Origin: Paraburkholderia hiiakae
GTDB lineage: Bacteria; Pseudomonadota; Gammaproteobacteria; Burkholderiales; Burkholderiaceae
Length of the DNA: 64,000 nucleotides
Direction of reading: 5' to 3'
Assembly (NCBI RefSeq): GCF_904848665.1
Contig: NZ_CAJHCQ010000002.1
Coordinates: forward strand, 248,001 to 312,000
How positions within the stretch are numbered: the stretch's first letter is position 1; each line of letters starts with the position of its first letter. The notes beneath the pieces are model-generated. The model searched no databases. It was not told where the DNA came from and worked only from the letters and a program-made list of their open reading frames with translations. The position numbers and the translations under genes are program-made. Below are positions 1 to 8,865 of this stretch, piece by piece.

Positions 1-19
1 GACCCGCCCGAGTCATTCC

Positions 20-928
20 ATGCGCATCACGCCTCTGCCTCCGCTGCCCTGCCTCGTCGCGTTCGAAGCCGCCGTGCGACACGCCAGCTTCACGCGCGCG
101 GCCGCCGAACTGCACCTCACACAAAGCGCGATCAGCCGCCAGATCCAGCAGCTCGAAGAATTTCTCGGCCGCTCGCTGTTCGTGCGCGAGCACCGTTCGC
201 TGCGGCTCACGATAGCGGGCGAACAATATGCGACGCAGGTGCAACGGCTCCTCACGCAATGCGCCGAAGCCACGTTCGATGTGATGAAGCACTATGGCGA
301 GCTCGAACTGACGATTGCTTGCTCGTCGGGCGTGGCGGTGCTGTGGCTCACGCCGCGCCTGCCGGCATTCCGCGAGACGTACCCCAACATCAAGCTGCGC
401 CTGATCGTGCGCGACGGACTCGCCTCGATGTCGCCTGCGGAGTTCGACGTTGGCGTTTATTACGTGCGCCAGCAGGCGCCCGCGCATTTCACCGCGCGCC
501 GCCTCTTCAACGAAGAGGTGTTTCCCGTTTGCTCGCCAGCTTATCTCGCGCACCGGGCGCTCGCGCCAGCCGATCTCGCGAACGAAACGCTGCTGCTCCT
601 CGAGGACGGCCAGCGCCAATGGATGTCGTGGCCCGAATGGTTCGACCTGAACGGCGTGACGATGCCGAAGACGCCGCAGGGCATCACGATCAACCACTAT
701 CCGCAGCTCGTGCAGCTGGCCATTCTCGGCCAGGGCGTGGCGCTCGGCTGGCGCTACATGATCGACGCGTGCATCGAAGACGGTTTGCTCGTGCGCGTGG
801 GCGAGAGTTCGGCGAGCCACGGTGGCGGCTATTACGTGATCTCGCCCAACGACCGCGCGCAGAACCAGGCGGCGCGTTTATTCACGCGCTGGCTGTTCGA
901 GCAGGCGGAGGTGCAGACGGCGGCGTGA
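20..928 (+). CDS. LysR-family transcriptional regulator (GcvA-like)
   Basis: A 302-residue LysR-type regulator. The N-terminal winged helix-turn-helix covers about residues 20-60, with the conserved SFTRAAAELHLTQSAISRQI segment. The rest is the periplasmic-binding-like effector domain, with the LWLTPRLPAF stretch typical of the GcvA/AmpR branch. Length is normal for the family. The ATG at 20 starts directly into the MRITPLPPLP leader that precedes the HTH in this branch, so the start is probably right although only 19 bases of upstream sequence are visible. It lies in the same direction as the MFS carrier and amidohydrolase that follow and probably controls them; the inducer cannot be read from sequence. 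Confidence 0.93.
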   Translation: MRITPLPPLPCLVAFEAAVRHASFTRAAAELHLTQSAISRQIQQLEEFLGRSLFVREHRSLRLTIAGEQYATQVQRLLTQCAEATFDVMKHYGELELTIACSSGVAVLWLTPRLPAFRETYPNIKLRLIVRDGLASMSPAEFDVGVYYVRQQAPAHFTARRLFNEEVFPVCSPAYLAHRALAPADLANETLLLLEDGQRQWMSWPEWFDLNGVTMPKTPQGITINHYPQLVQLAILGQGVALGWRYMIDACIEDGLLVRVGESSASHGGGYYVISPNDRAQNQAARLFTRWLFEQAEVQTAA

Positions 929-955
929 CGGACCAGACGGCAGACCAGGCGCCTC

Positions 956-974
956 GCATGCGCTCAGCGCATGC
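956..974. repeat. 19-nt perfect inverted repeat between LysR and MFS genes
   Basis: GCATGCGCT, a single C, then AGCGCATGC gives two perfect 9-base arms. It is followed by further ATGC-rich overlap (ATGCATGCG). It lies 28 bases after the LysR stop and about 120 bases before the MFS start. It could be an operator or a weak hairpin; there is no T-tract, so an intrinsic terminator is unlikely. Confidence 0.5.
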
Positions 975-1095
975 ATGCATGCGAATCTTTCGTTTCAGAA
1001 AATAATCGGGCTGTCATTAGCATGAGGAGCATGTGGGGGCTCCGGGCGCGTAGTTGTCGGCGCGCAGCTACGATCAATCTGACAAGGAAGAGACC

Positions 1096-2403
1096 ATGCA
1101 AGGAACGCTTTCACCTCGCGTCGCGCGTGACGCCGTCGCGACAACCGCGCAGCAGCGCCGCCGCGCGATCATCGCGACGGTATTGGGCAACGGCCTCGAG
1201 TGGTTCGATTTCACGGTGTACAGCTTCTTCGCTGTCATCATCGCGAAGCTGTTCTTTCCGACTGGCAACGAGCTGACTTCCGTGCTGCTCACGGTGGCGA
1301 CCTTCGGCGTGGGCTTTTTCATGCGGCCCGTGGGCGGTATCGTGCTCGGCGTTTACGCCGACAAGGTGGGCCGCAAAGCAGCACTCTCGCTCACCATCTT
1401 GCTGATGGCCTTCGGCACCGCGCTCATCGGGCTCGCGCCCACCTACGAGCAAGCCGGCATCGCCGCGCCGCTGCTGATCGTGCTTGCGCGCCTGCTGCAG
1501 GGATTCTCCGCAGGCGGCGAAATGGGCGGCGCCACGGCGTTCCTCACCGAGTACGCGCCGCCGGGCAAGCGTGCCTACTATTCGAGCTGGATTCAGTCGA
1601 GTATCGGCTTTGCCGTGCTGCTGGGCGCGGCCACGGGCACCTTTGTGACCTCGTCGCTCGACTCGCAATCGCTGCATAGCTGGGGATGGCGCCTGCCGTT
1701 CCTGATCGGCATTCTCGTGGGCCCGGTGGGTTACTACATCCGCAGCCATATCGACGAAACGCCCGCGTTCAGCGCCGTGGAAGCGCAGGCGAAAGACCAT
1801 TCGCCCCTCAAGGAAGTGTTCGAACGCTACCCGCGCGAGACTTTCGCGAGCTTTTCCATGGTCATTCTCTGGACGGTCTGCACCTACGTGCTGCTGTTCT
1901 ACATGCCGACCTATTCGGTGCGCACGCTGCATCTGCCGCAGTCGACGGGCTTTTCCGCGGGTATGGTGGGCGGCCTGATGATCATGTGCTGCTCGCCTAT
2001 AGTGGGCAAGCTGGCGGACGCGTGGGGCCGGCGCGTGTTCCTGAGCGGCGCCGCGTTCCTGATCCTCGTGCTGGCATGGCCCATGTTCACGTGGATCAAC
2101 CGCGCTCCCGGCTTCGCCTCGCTCATCGTGTTTCAGGCTGTGTTCGGCGTGCTGATCGCCGCCTACACCGGGCCGATTCTCGCCGCGTTTTCGGAACTGT
2201 TCCCGACCAAGGTGCTCTCGACGGGCCTCTCGGTGGCCTACAACTTCGCGGTCACGATCTTCGGCGGCTTCGCGCCGTTCCTGATCACATGGCTCATCGC
2301 CCGCACGGGCAGCAACATGGCGCCCGCGCTCTACGTGATCGTTGCGGCCGCAATCAGCCTGGTCGGCACGTTCTTCGTGAAGGACATGCGGCGCGCGAAC
2401 TGA
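1096..2403 (+). CDS. MFS transporter, metabolite:H+ symporter (MHS) type
   Basis: A 435-residue, 12-helix inner-membrane carrier. The GNGLEWFDFTVYSFF opening, the GVYADKVGRKAAL loop between helices 2 and 3, and the LLQGFSAGGEMGGA segment are hallmarks of the MHS family, whose members carry citrate, tricarballylate, proline, betaine or shikimate with protons. I chose the ATG at 1096 because GGAAGAG sits 5-11 bases before it; an upstream in-frame alternative (1054) lacks such a site. It is followed after 24 bases by an amidohydrolase, so the two are probably one operon that imports and then hydrolyses or deaminates one compound. The substrate is not identifiable from sequence. Confidence 0.9.
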   Translation: MQGTLSPRVARDAVATTAQQRRRAIIATVLGNGLEWFDFTVYSFFAVIIAKLFFPTGNELTSVLLTVATFGVGFFMRPVGGIVLGVYADKVGRKAALSLTILLMAFGTALIGLAPTYEQAGIAAPLLIVLARLLQGFSAGGEMGGATAFLTEYAPPGKRAYYSSWIQSSIGFAVLLGAATGTFVTSSLDSQSLHSWGWRLPFLIGILVGPVGYYIRSHIDETPAFSAVEAQAKDHSPLKEVFERYPRETFASFSMVILWTVCTYVLLFYMPTYSVRTLHLPQSTGFSAGMVGGLMIMCCSPIVGKLADAWGRRVFLSGAAFLILVLAWPMFTWINRAPGFASLIVFQAVFGVLIAAYTGPILAAFSELFPTKVLSTGLSVAYNFAVTIFGGFAPFLITWLIARTGSNMAPALYVIVAAAISLVGTFFVKDMRRAN

Positions 2404-2427
2404 ACGACTCTATAAGGAATCCAGACA

Positions 2428-3666
2428 ATGACCATCACTGTTCTCAAAGGCGGTAACGTACTCGATCTCGAACGTGGCGTGCTGCTCGAACATCATCACG
2501 TCGTAATTGAAGACGAGCGCATCGTGGAAGTGACGGATCGACCCATCGATCTGCCAAACGCGAACGTGGTGAACGTGCGCGGCAAGACAGTCATGCCGGG
2601 CTTTATCGACTGTCACGTGCACGTGCTCGCCTCGAACGCGAATCTCGGTGCGAACGCCATGCAGCCCAACATTCTCGCGGCCATCCGCTCGCTGCCGATT
2701 CTCGACGCGATGCTCTCGCGCGGCTTCACGAGCGTGCGCGACGCGGGCGGAGCCGACTGGAGCCTGATGCAGGCTGTGGAAACGGGCCTCGTGCGCGGGC
2801 CGCGCATTTTTCCCTCGGGCAAGGCGCTCTCGCAAACGGGCGGTCACGGCGATTTTCGCCCTCGCGGCGACTTGCTCGAACCGTGCTCGTGCTGCTTCCG
2901 CACGGGCGCGATTGCGCGCGTCGTGGATGGTGTGGACGCCGTGCGCCTCGCCGTGCGCGAGGAGATTCAGAAGGGTGCCACGCAGATCAAGATCATGGCG
3001 TCGGGCGGCGTGGCATCGCCTACGGACCCGATCAACAATACGCAGTACTCCGAAGATGAAATTAGCGCCATCGTGGCGGAAGCGCAAGCGGCGAACACCT
3101 ATGTGATGGCGCATGCCTACACGGGCCGTGCGATTGCGCGCGCGGTGCGCTGCGGCGTGCGCACGATCGAGCACGGCAATCTCGTGGACGAAGCAGCGGC
3201 TCGGGTGATGCGTGAGTTCGGTGCATTCGTGGTGCCGACGCTCGTGACCTACGACGCGCTGGCGACGCATGGCGCGCAGTTCGGACTGCCGCCGGACTCG
3301 GTGGCGAAGGTGGCTTCGGTGCAGCAGAAGGGGCGCGAATCGCTGGAAATCTATGCGAAGGCCGGTGTGCAGATGGGCTTCGGCTCCGACCTGCTCGGAG
3401 AGATGCACGCGTTCCAGACTGGCGAGTTCCGCATTCGCGCGGAAGTGCTCGGCAATCTGGAGGCGTTGCGCTCGGCGACGAGCGTTGCTGCGGACATCGT
3501 GAATATGAAGGGCGAACTGGGCGTGATCGCGGCGGGTGCTTTTGCCGATGTGGTGGTGCTCGATGGGAATCCGCTTGACGATATTGGCGTCGTGGCCGGA
3601 GAGGGCGAGCGGATCGATTATGTGTTGCAGCGGGGGAAGATTGTGAAGGCGCGGGTGGAGGGGTGA
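2428..3666 (+). CDS. Metal-dependent amidohydrolase (imidazolonepropionase/prolidase-like)
   Basis: A 412-residue cytosolic TIM-barrel amidohydrolase. Metal ligands are visible in order: HVH at residues 63-65 after strand 1, the probable carboxylated lysine K188 in QIKIMASGG, H229 in MAHAY, H249 in IEHGN and D321 in GFGSD. The TGGHGDFR segment (about 137-144) is characteristic of the subgroup annotated as Xaa-Pro dipeptidase or imidazolonepropionase-related. There is no signal peptide. It follows the MHS carrier by 24 bases with an AAGGA site, so it is probably cotranscribed. A paralogue with a Tat signal lies at 59957-61426. Substrate in this family (dipeptide, lactam or xenobiotic amide) cannot be assigned. 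Confidence 0.9.
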   Translation: MTITVLKGGNVLDLERGVLLEHHHVVIEDERIVEVTDRPIDLPNANVVNVRGKTVMPGFIDCHVHVLASNANLGANAMQPNILAAIRSLPILDAMLSRGFTSVRDAGGADWSLMQAVETGLVRGPRIFPSGKALSQTGGHGDFRPRGDLLEPCSCCFRTGAIARVVDGVDAVRLAVREEIQKGATQIKIMASGGVASPTDPINNTQYSEDEISAIVAEAQAANTYVMAHAYTGRAIARAVRCGVRTIEHGNLVDEAAARVMREFGAFVVPTLVTYDALATHGAQFGLPPDSVAKVASVQQKGRESLEIYAKAGVQMGFGSDLLGEMHAFQTGEFRIRAEVLGNLEALRSATSVAADIVNMKGELGVIAAGAFADVVVLDGNPLDDIGVVAGEGERIDYVLQRGKIVKARVEG

Positions 3667-4212
3667 AGCGGCGCCGGGCATGATTCACATTGCCGCGAAA
3701 GCGGGTCGATCTGGCGGAGCCTCGGGGCTGGTTCTGCCTTCCGGTAATCTCGTCGCTGAAGTCGGTATCGGCCCATGCATGGAAGTACGCAGCGAACGCT
3801 TCCCGGCATCTGGCGCGACGCGAATTTCTCGCCGACAACTGACGGTCGCACCGACCACCCGCGCCACATCGTCGAAGTCAGGCAATTGTTGCGTGTATGC
3901 GCGCCAGCACACACTTGGAACGTAGAAACGAGAATACTGTTTGTCTCCAAATCGGCCTTGCACAACGTTGGAAGCCGCAAACGTCGCAGATTGTTTGCAG
4001 AGAGGAGGAACTGTCACAGTTGCCTTGGCTCTCGCAATACCCTGGCGCCGTCGCGGACCCGCAATCCGGCGAGCCGCCCGTCACGTCCGTGGTGAACGTG
4101 TTGCGGCGGCAATTGTGAAACCAGCTAGTTAATTCGGGTTCCTTAGGCGGACGCGCCGCAAGCGGCGCCTTCATTCCCGTAACACCGGTGGACTGACGAA
4201 AATCCCTGACGT
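3667..4212. other. Gene-poor 0.5-kb stretch, no intact gene recognised
   Basis: Short open frames exist on both strands but none has a family signature, a good ribosome site and sensible length together. On the minus strand, protein-like segments fall in different frames (about 3700-3838 and 3830-3960), which could mean a decayed gene, but I cannot name it. A GCGCCGC-AA-GCGGCGC hairpin at 4153-4168 without a T-tract lies near the right end. Composition looks less GC-biased than in the neighbours. Confidence 0.5.
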
Positions 4213-4226
4213 GGAGGAGGTTGAAA

Positions 4227-4670
4227 ATGACTCCCAACGGCCCGCCGACAGGCGAACCAATCAACGTTGGTCAATTGCGCATCCGGTACCTGCTCGATGG
4301 AACGGCCACAGGCGGCATGGGTGTTTTCGAGCTGACCGTGCCGCCCAACTCTCCAGTCCCGCCGCCACATAGCCATAAACACAACGAAGAATGGATCTAT
4401 CTTTTAGAGGGCGTGCTCCGGTGCTCGGTCGATGGAACAGTCCGAGACCTAACGCCGGGAGAGTGGGGGTTTAGCCCAAGGGGTTCGGTCCACCACTTCA
4501 GCAACCCACACACTGATACAGCACGCGCCCTGGTTGTCCTGACGCCCGACATCGGAGCACAGTATTTTCGTGATGTCGCAACAATCATCAATGCCGGTGG
4601 GCCGCCCGACCGCGAGAAGCTGCTCGGTGTAATGTCGAGGTACGGACTGATGCCTGCACAGCTTTCGTGA
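4227..4670 (+). CDS. Cupin-domain protein
   Basis: A 147-residue single-domain cupin. Motif 1 is seen as HSHKHNEEWIYLLEGVL (two His and a Glu for the metal) and motif 2 as PRGSVHHFSN with the fourth ligand His. The rest is a beta-barrel with a short C-terminal helix. I chose ATG at 4227, six bases after a very strong GGAGGAGG site at 4213-4220; a TTG two codons upstream is also in frame. It stands alone, convergent with the transketolase operon, so no pathway is implied. Possible roles include a small dioxygenase, a sugar isomerase or a ligand-binding protein. Confidence 0.85.
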   Translation: MTPNGPPTGEPINVGQLRIRYLLDGTATGGMGVFELTVPPNSPVPPPHSHKHNEEWIYLLEGVLRCSVDGTVRDLTPGEWGFSPRGSVHHFSNPHTDTARALVVLTPDIGAQYFRDVATIINAGGPPDREKLLGVMSRYGLMPAQLS

Positions 4671-4735
4671 AATGTCCCCAGCGCAAAGCGCCCGTTCTTG
4701 CGGAAACGTTGAATCTTAGTCCTCCGTTTGGTCGG

Positions 4736-5734
4736 TCACGCAAGCCATGTTTTGATAGACGTGGCCATTGTCCCCGTCGAAATGCCGTAGCGGTCGTGCA
4801 GCGTTGGTAGGGCGCCTGCATCGAGAAACTCGTCGGGCAGGGCGATCTGCCGGAACGGCGGCGTCACGCCCGCGCTGAGCAGCGTGCGCGCCACGGCTTC
4901 GCCGAGCCCGCCAATCACCGTATGGTTTTCTGCGACGATCACCATGCGGCCGGTACGCTTCGCTTCGCGCAGGATCGTGGCGGTATCGAGCGGCTTGATG
5001 GTTGGCACGTGCAGCACGGCGACCCCGATGTTGTCCGCTTCCAGCGCCTTCGCGACCTCGAGCGAGCGCATCGTCATGATCCCGGACGAGATCAGCAGCA
5101 CGTCGTTACCGTCGCGCAGCAGCTTCGCCTTGCCGAGTTCGAACTTGTAGTCGTATTCGTCGAGTACAGCAGGCACGTTGCCGCGCAACAGGCGCGCGTA
5201 GACGGGGCCTTTGTGTGCGGCGATAGCCGGCACCATCTGCTCGATATCGAGCGCGTCGCACGGATCGATCACTGTCATGTTCGGCATCGCGCGCATCAGC
5301 GCGAGATCTTCGGCGGCCTGGTGACTCGGGCCATAGCCTGTCGTGAGGCCCGGCAGTGCTGCCACAATCTTCACGTCGAGGTTGTCCTCTGCGATTGCCT
5401 GATGGATAAAGTCGTAGGCGCGGCGCGTGGCGAACACCGCATAGGTTGTCACGAACGGCTGCGCGCCTTCATGCGCAAAGCCTGCCGCGGCGCCCATCAG
5501 CAACTGTTCGGCCATGCCCATCTGGTAATAGCGTTCAGGGAATGCCTTCCCGAAGATGTGCAGGTCGGTGTATTTGCCGAGGTCCGCTGTCATGCCGATC
5601 ACGTTGGACTTCGTGCGCGCGAGTTCGGCAAGCGCGTGGCCGAACGGCGCGGAACGCGTGATCTGCCCTTCTCCCGCGATCGACGCGATCATCGCCGATG
5701 TTTTCAGGCGCGGCTTTTTCTCAACGGTGCTCAT
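4736..5734 (-). CDS. Transketolase, C-terminal subunit
   Basis: A 332-residue protein equal to the pyrimidine-binding and C-terminal domains of transketolase. The catalytic Glu that activates thiamine diphosphate is E76 in YQMGMAEQLLMGAAAG, and the TGYGPSHQAAEDLALMR segment is typical of split transketolases and the DXS-like group. The start at 5734 is preceded by GGGAG and overlaps the stop of the N-terminal subunit as ATGA, indicating translational coupling and a stoichiometric complex. It transfers a two-carbon ketol unit between sugars. Because it lies with an SDR and an MFS carrier rather than pentose-phosphate genes, it probably works in a dedicated catabolic route. Confidence 0.94.
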   Translation of the reverse strand: MSTVEKKPRLKTSAMIASIAGEGQITRSAPFGHALAELARTKSNVIGMTADLGKYTDLHIFGKAFPERYYQMGMAEQLLMGAAAGFAHEGAQPFVTTYAVFATRRAYDFIHQAIAEDNLDVKIVAALPGLTTGYGPSHQAAEDLALMRAMPNMTVIDPCDALDIEQMVPAIAAHKGPVYARLLRGNVPAVLDEYDYKFELGKAKLLRDGNDVLLISSGIMTMRSLEVAKALEADNIGVAVLHVPTIKPLDTATILREAKRTGRMVIVAENHTVIGGLGEAVARTLLSAGVTPPFRQIALPDEFLDAGALPTLHDRYGISTGTMATSIKTWLA

Positions 5735-6585
5735 GCTTTTCTCCCTGCTTCGAGTGCTTCGAGTGCTTCGAGCGCGAGTTGCCACTCATGCGCGTCGACG
5801 CGGACAAAGTGGTTCTTCTCGCGTTGTTCGAGGAACGGCACGCCGCAGCCCATCTTCGTATCGCACACGATGATGCGCGGTTGCGGCTTGTCGTGATTTC
5901 GGGCGTTATCGAAAGCCAGCTTCACAGCTTCGATGTCGTTGCCATTCACGCGCTGCGTGTACCAGCCAAATGCCTCGAGTTTCTCGACGAGCGGCTCGAA
6001 CGCCATGATTTGCGTCGACGGGCCGTCCGCCTGCTGGTTGTTCACGTCGACCATGGCGATCAGGTTGTCGAGCTTCCAGTGTGCAGCAGACATGATGCCT
6101 TCCCAGATTGCGCCTTCGTCGAGTTCACCGTCGGAGAAGAGCGTGTAGACGAACGCGTTCGACCCCTTGCGTTTGAGCCCGAGGCTGCGGCCCACGGCAA
6201 TCGTCAGGCCGTGGCCGAGCGAGCCACCTGACATTTCCATGCCGGGCGTATAGCTCGCCATGCCGGACATGGGCAGACGGCTATCATCGCTGCCATAGGT
6301 TTCGAGTTCGCCGGCGGGCAGGATGCCGGCTTCGAACAACGCCGCATACAGCGCAATCGCGTAGTGGCCATTCGACAAAAGGAAGCGGTCACGCTCTTCC
6401 CATTCGGGGTCCTGAGGGCGGTAACGCATGGCGCCGAAGTACGCCACGGCCAGTACGTCTGCGATGTCGAGCGCCTGGCCGATATAGCCCTGGCCCTGTA
6501 CTTCGCCCATCAACAACGCGTTTCTCCTGATCCGGTACGCGCGCTCAGCGAGCGAGACGTCCCCGGTCTTGATTTCGGTGTCCAT
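5731..6585 (-). CDS. Transketolase, N-terminal subunit
   Basis: A 284-residue protein equal to the thiamine-diphosphate-binding domain. The ThDP/Mg motif begins at SDGELDEGAIWEG (about 151-163) and ends at VDVNNQQADG (about 180-188); GGSLGHGL (about 120-127) and SNGHYAIALYA (about 71-81) are also conserved. I chose the ATG at 6585 because AAAGGAG lies 6-12 bases upstream; longer in-frame starts lack homology. It is followed, with a 4-base overlap, by the C-terminal subunit. The gene upstream is an MFS carrier 37 bases away, so all belong to one minus-strand operon. Confidence 0.94.
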   Translation of the reverse strand: MDTEIKTGDVSLAERAYRIRRNALLMGEVQGQGYIGQALDIADVLAVAYFGAMRYRPQDPEWEERDRFLLSNGHYAIALYAALFEAGILPAGELETYGSDDSRLPMSGMASYTPGMEMSGGSLGHGLTIAVGRSLGLKRKGSNAFVYTLFSDGELDEGAIWEGIMSAAHWKLDNLIAMVDVNNQQADGPSTQIMAFEPLVEKLEAFGWYTQRVNGNDIEAVKLAFDNARNHDKPQPRIIVCDTKMGCGVPFLEQREKNHFVRVDAHEWQLALEALEALEAGRKA

Positions 6586-6622
6586 GTACTGCTCCTTTGA
6601 TATCGAGAGAATCCTGAAAACG

Positions 6623-7951
6623 TCAGCGGTTGACGGACCTGGCCGGGACGAGGAACACGAGCGCGGCACCCAGCGTTACCGCCACGGAGATAAAGACGAG
6701 ACCCGCGGTCGATTTGCCGGTCAGATCATTGAGCCAGCCGACGATGGCGGGTGAGAAGAATCCCGCCAGATTGGCGAAACAGTTGACAGCGGCGATACCC
6801 GCAGCGGCCGATACCCCGCCAAGCAGTGAAGTCGGCAGCGCCCAGAACTGCGAGGACGATGCGAGGATGCCGGCGGCAGCAACACTCAGGCAGACAATCG
6901 ATGCCGCGACGCTGCCCAGCGCAGGCAAGGCTGCAAAACCTGCTGCTGCGATCAGCATCGGAATCGCAAGGTGGAAGCGGCGTTCGCGGCGGCGGTCCGC
7001 GCTCATGCCGATCAGCGGCAGCGCGATGAGGGCGCACAGGTAGGGAATCGCGGTGAAAATGCCGACCCACAGCGGGTCCGATACACCCGCTTTGCGCACG
7101 ATGGTGGGTAGCCAGAAGGTCAGACCGTACTGGCCGAGCACGACGCAGAAGTAGATCGCGGCCATCAGCCACAGGCGCCGGTCGCCGATGAACGCCCTGA
7201 TCGACAGGTGAGCCGTCTTGTGCGCATTGTCTCCAGCGACATTACGGGCGAGCAGCGCCTTTTCGGAGTCGGTGAGCCACTTTGCCTTCGCGATGCTGTC
7301 ATCGAGGTACAGCAGGATCGCGATGCCGAGCACCAGCGATGGCACGGCTTCGAGCAGAAACAGCCACTTCCATCCCGCCATCGACATCGCGCCCTGGAGC
7401 GAATGCATGATCGCACCCGACAGAGGGCCGCCAATGATGCCCGCCAGCGGAATCGCCATGAAGAACAGCGACAATGCTTTTGCGCGGCGCGCGGAGGGAA
7501 ACCAGTAGGTCAGGTACAGGATCACGCCTGGCGCAAACCCCGCTTCGGCCACGCCGAGCAAAAACCGCAACATGTAGAAGGCGGTTGGCGATTTGACGAA
7601 CACGAAGCTCGCGGAGATAGCGGCCCACGTGAGCATGATCCGCGCAAGCCACCTGCGCGCACCGACCCTGTGAAGAATGAGATTGCTTGGGACTTCGAAC
7701 AGAAAGTAGCCGAGAAAGAAGATGCCGGCGCCCACGCCGTAGACGGTCTCGCTGAAGCGCAGGTCGTTCAGCATCTGCAGTTTCGCGAAGCCCACGTTGA
7801 CGCGATCGAGATACGCGCCCAGGTAGCACAGCATCAGAAAGGGAATCAATCGGCGGCTGACTTTCGAGTAGGTTTTGGCCTCGAATGTCGGCGAGTCGCC
7901 ACGCGGGATCGCATCGCCCGGAACGGGCGGCGCGGTGTATCTGGATTTCAT
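6623..7951 (-). CDS. MFS transporter, anion:cation symporter (ACS) family
   Basis: A 442-residue 12-helix carrier. The DRVNVGFAKLQML opening, GAGIFFLGYFLFEVPSNLIL helix 2 and LLGVAEAGFAPGVILYLTYW helix 4/5 segment place it with the ACS family (galactonate, tartrate, glucarate and related organic-anion carriers). Start at 7951 follows an AGGAGACAGACAC ribosome site; a longer frame upstream overlaps the SDR gene and lacks a membrane protein signature. It sits between the SDR and transketolase genes and is likely the importer for their substrate, probably a sugar acid or polyol derivative. Confidence 0.9.
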   Translation of the reverse strand: MKSRYTAPPVPGDAIPRGDSPTFEAKTYSKVSRRLIPFLMLCYLGAYLDRVNVGFAKLQMLNDLRFSETVYGVGAGIFFLGYFLFEVPSNLILHRVGARRWLARIMLTWAAISASFVFVKSPTAFYMLRFLLGVAEAGFAPGVILYLTYWFPSARRAKALSLFFMAIPLAGIIGGPLSGAIMHSLQGAMSMAGWKWLFLLEAVPSLVLGIAILLYLDDSIAKAKWLTDSEKALLARNVAGDNAHKTAHLSIRAFIGDRRLWLMAAIYFCVVLGQYGLTFWLPTIVRKAGVSDPLWVGIFTAIPYLCALIALPLIGMSADRRRERRFHLAIPMLIAAAGFAALPALGSVAASIVCLSVAAAGILASSSQFWALPTSLLGGVSAAAGIAAVNCFANLAGFFSPAIVGWLNDLTGKSTAGLVFISVAVTLGAALVFLVPARSVNR

Positions 7952-8022
7952 GTGTCTGTCTCCTGCCACGGCCCCGATTTGTCCCGGGTGCTTAGGAATG
8001 CCACGCAAGCGCGGCGTTGTCA

Positions 8023-8772
8023 TCAGTGAATCAGCATGCCGCCATTCACGTCGAGTGTGATGCCAGTCAGGTAGGTCGAGAGGTTACTGACGAGAAAGAG
8101 GCATGCGTTCGCGACATCGGTTGCATCGCCAAGTCTCCCGAGGGGGATGCCCTTGATGATATCGGCGCGCATGTCGGGCGTCAGTTTGTCGCCCGTGATG
8201 TCTGTCTGGATGAGACCTGGCGTGATGGAATTGATACGGATGTGATTCGCGCCAAACTCGCGCGCCATGGCTTTGGCGAGCCCGAGCACGCCCGCTTTGG
8301 CGGCGCTGTAGTGCGGTCCGCCGAAGATGCCGCCGCCGCGTTGCGCGGAAACGGACGACATGCAGACGATGCTGCCGCCGTTTTGCTCCTTCATCGCGGG
8401 AATCACCGCCTGCGACATATACAGCGTGCCACGCAGATTCACGTCGACGATCGCGTCGAAATCCTTGCCGCTGATTTCAAGCGTGCGGACCGGCTGCGTG
8501 ATGCCCGCATTGTTGATCAAGCCATCGATGCGGCCGTACCGTTCGAGCGTGACACGCGCAGCGGCTATGCAAGCGTCCTTGTCGGTGACATCGCAGGCGA
8601 GGCCGAGATGTTCAGGGCCGAGATCGGCGGCGGCAGCCTGCGCGTCTTCCCGGCGCAGGTCGAGGATCACGACACGCGCGCCCTGTGCGGCGAGCGCCTT
8701 TGCGGTCGCCTTGCCGATACCACGGGGCGATGCCGCGCCCGTCACCACGATAACCTTGTTCTCGAGCAGCAT
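8023..8772 (-). CDS. SDR-family oxidoreductase
   Basis: A 249-residue classical short-chain dehydrogenase. The nucleotide-binding TGAASPRGIG is at 11-20, NNAG at 87-90, and the catalytic S140, Y155 and K159 lie in the MSS...YSAAK segment. The acidic residue after beta-2 (ILDLR) suggests NAD preference. It is the first structural gene of the SDR-MFS-transketolase operon, with an AGGAG site before its ATG. The likely role is oxidation of a polyol or sugar acid to the keto substrate cleaved by the transketolase; that assignment is inference from context. Confidence 0.92.
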   Translation of the reverse strand: MLLENKVIVVTGAASPRGIGKATAKALAAQGARVVILDLRREDAQAAAADLGPEHLGLACDVTDKDACIAAARVTLERYGRIDGLINNAGITQPVRTLEISGKDFDAIVDVNLRGTLYMSQAVIPAMKEQNGGSIVCMSSVSAQRGGGIFGGPHYSAAKAGVLGLAKAMAREFGANHIRINSITPGLIQTDITGDKLTPDMRADIIKGIPLGRLGDATDVANACLFLVSNLSTYLTGITLDVNGGMLIH

Positions 8773-8865
8773 TGCTTGTCTCCTGAGTGTCGATTGGTGC
8801 CTGTAGTGTCGGCGGACAGGGCAGCGGCATCAACGCGGAAACGTTCAACAATGGCTGAGAAAAAT

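Noticed and set aside
1111..1932. Long open frames on the opposite strand and other frames, over 250 codons, inside MFS, ALDH and other genes
   Set aside because: They are rich in Arg, His and Ala without motifs, as expected for shadow frames in high-GC genes with strong third-base bias.
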